Positions 62,702 to 64,000 of a stretch of 64,000 bases of DNA are shown piece by piece. Source of the DNA: CBDHDN01 sp965261585 (GTDB lineage Bacteria > Pseudomonadota > Alphaproteobacteria > UBA6615); assembly GCA_965261585.1 (NCBI GenBank), contig CBDHDN010000006.1, positions 1-64,000 of the forward strand. Reading direction: 5' to 3'. The notes under the pieces are model-generated. The model was given only the letters and a program-made list of their open reading frames with translations. It made no database searches and had not been told where the DNA came from. Position 1 is the first letter of the stretch, and every line of letters begins with the position of its first letter. The position numbers were made by a program, and so were the translations under genes.

Positions 62702-64000
62702 ATGCTGGAAATTTCGCAGGGTGAACTCTATCCGATTCTGCCATTGCGCGACATCGTCGTGTTCCCGCACATGATCGTGCCGCTGTTCGTCGGGCGCGAA
62801 AAGTCGGTTCGAGCACTCGAAGACGTGATGAAGGATGACAAACAGATCCTGCTCGTCACGCAAAAGGACGCTGGCCGCGACGATCCGACACCAGCCGACC
62901 TGTTCAGCGTCGGTACCGTCGGCACCGTGCTCCAGCTGCTCAAACTACCGGACGGGACCGTAAAGGTCCTGGTCGAGGGCACACAGCGCGCCCGCATTCT
63001 GAAATTCACCGACAACCCGGACTTCTTCCAGGCCTCCGGCGAAGTGAGCGGCGAGGAGATCGGCAACGCTCAGGAGGTCGAGGCGCTGAGCCGCTCCGTG
63101 GTGTCGCAGTTCGAACAGTACATCAAGCTCAACCGCAAGATTCCGCCCGAGGTCCTGGTCTCGATCAACCAGATCGACGAGCCCGGCAAGTTGGCCGATA
63201 CGATCGCATCGCACCTGTCGCTGAAGATCGCCGAGAAGCAGGAGCTGCTCGAGGCCATCGTCATCGGCGAGCGGCTGGAGAAGATCTACAGCCTGATGGA
63301 AGGCGAGATCGGTGTCCTGCAGGTCGAGAAACGCATCCGCAGCCGCGTCAAGCGGCAGATGGAGAAGACGCAGCGCGAATACTACCTGAACGAGCAGCTC
63401 AAGGCGATCCAGAAGGAGCTCGGCGAAAGCGAGGACGGCCGCGACGAGATCCAGGAGATCGAGGACCGGATCAAGAAGACGCGGCTCTCCAAGGAAGCGC
63501 GCGAAAAGGCCCACCCAAGAGGTCAAGAAGCTGCGCAACATGAGCCCGATGTCGGCCGAATCGACGGTCGTGCGCAACTATCTCGACTGGATGCTGTCGA
63601 TCCCGTGGAAGCATCGCTCGCGCGTCAGGAAGGACATCGTGGCGGCCGAGGTGGTGCTCGATGAGGACCACTACGGCCTCGAGAAGGTCAAGGAGCGGAT
63701 CCTCGAATACCTCGCCGTGCAGCAGCGGATGAGCAAGCTGAAGGGGCCGATCCTATGCCTCGTCGGGCCGCCCGGGGTCGGCAAGACGTCGCTCGGCAAG
63801 TCCATTGCCCGGTCGACCGGCCGTGCCTTCGTGCGCATGTCGTTTGGCGGCGTGCGTGATGAGGCCGAGGTGCGCGGCCATCGCCGTACCTATATCGGCT
63901 CGATGCCGGGCAAGATCGTCCAGGGGATGAAAAAGGCCAAGGCGTCGAACCCGCTGTTCCTGCTGGACGAGGTCGACAAGCTGGGCGCCGACTGGCGCGG
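62702..64000 (+). pseudogene. lon: Lon protease, frameshifted, runs off the right edge
   Basis: ATG 62702 (LEISQGELYPILPLRDIVVF). The N-terminal substrate domain is intact to LSKEAREKA; near 63512 (GCCCACCCAAGAGG) the frame shifts and the normal continuation EVKKLRNMSPMSAESTVVRN lies in the next frame, then the ATPase domain with Walker A GPPGVGKTSLGKS and Walker B LFLLDEVDKLG, to the window end. Unless the indel is an assembly error, only a ~270-residue N-terminal piece can be made. Confidence 0.9.

Overview
The window is high-GC chromosomal DNA of an alphaproteobacterium, most likely Rhodospirillales-like. This is inferred from the run phaC / aminotransferase / hom / glpX / recJ, from rplM-rpsI-argC, from the tig-clpP-clpX-lon proteostasis cluster and from overall protein character; no rRNA is present to settle it. 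Two tRNAs are visible: Glu(UUC) at 30.4 kb and Leu(UAG) at 58.8 kb.

Layout. 0-11 kb: a broken small secreted protein, an APH-type phosphotransferase, an FAD oxidoreductase, a frameshifted HAD phosphatase, a complete branched-chain amino acid (Liv) ABC operon with an Lrp-type regulator, and an AmrS-like radical SAM enzyme. 11-16.4 kb: a GH108 lysozyme gene cut by an IS21 element, followed by a truncated IS3 copy and another DDE transposase. 16.4-30 kb: ordinary core genes (intradiol dioxygenase, rplM, rpsI, argC, hpt, gamma-carbonic anhydrase, phaC, an OmpA-like lipoprotein, aminotransferase, hom, glpX, recJ, a CheY-like receiver). 30.4-49.8 kb: a genomic island bounded by tRNA-Glu and, on the far side, by a P4-type integrase next to a degenerate tRNA 3'-end repeat. 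It carries integrase, an AlpA-like regulator, a ColE2-type replicase and a headless/tailless set of HK97-type packaging genes (terminase-small-like, zinc/HNH-like, prohead protease, connector, portal), all leftward and several frameshifted. It is further riddled with IS256, IS3, IS6, IS1380 and IS66 debris, a truncated MobF relaxase and a two-spacer CRISPR remnant. 49.8-64 kb: an NHL beta-propeller gene, an IS1202-like element with a nested IS3 copy, a decayed xylose/ribose-type sugar ABC operon, NAD(P)H-hydrate repair, and tig-clpP-clpX-lon, with lon frameshifted and running off the window.

Two themes stand out. First, IS load is very high (about a dozen elements or fragments in 64 kb, several with readable target duplications). 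Non-essential genes are repeatedly broken by single-base frameshifts or stops while housekeeping genes are intact, which is the look of a genome under relaxed selection; assembly error is an alternative for the indels. Second, the island's gene set (integrase, AlpA, primase-like replicase, head/packaging genes, no tail genes) resembles capsid-forming phage satellites rather than an ordinary prophage. This is the best candidate for an undescribed system here, in degenerate form.
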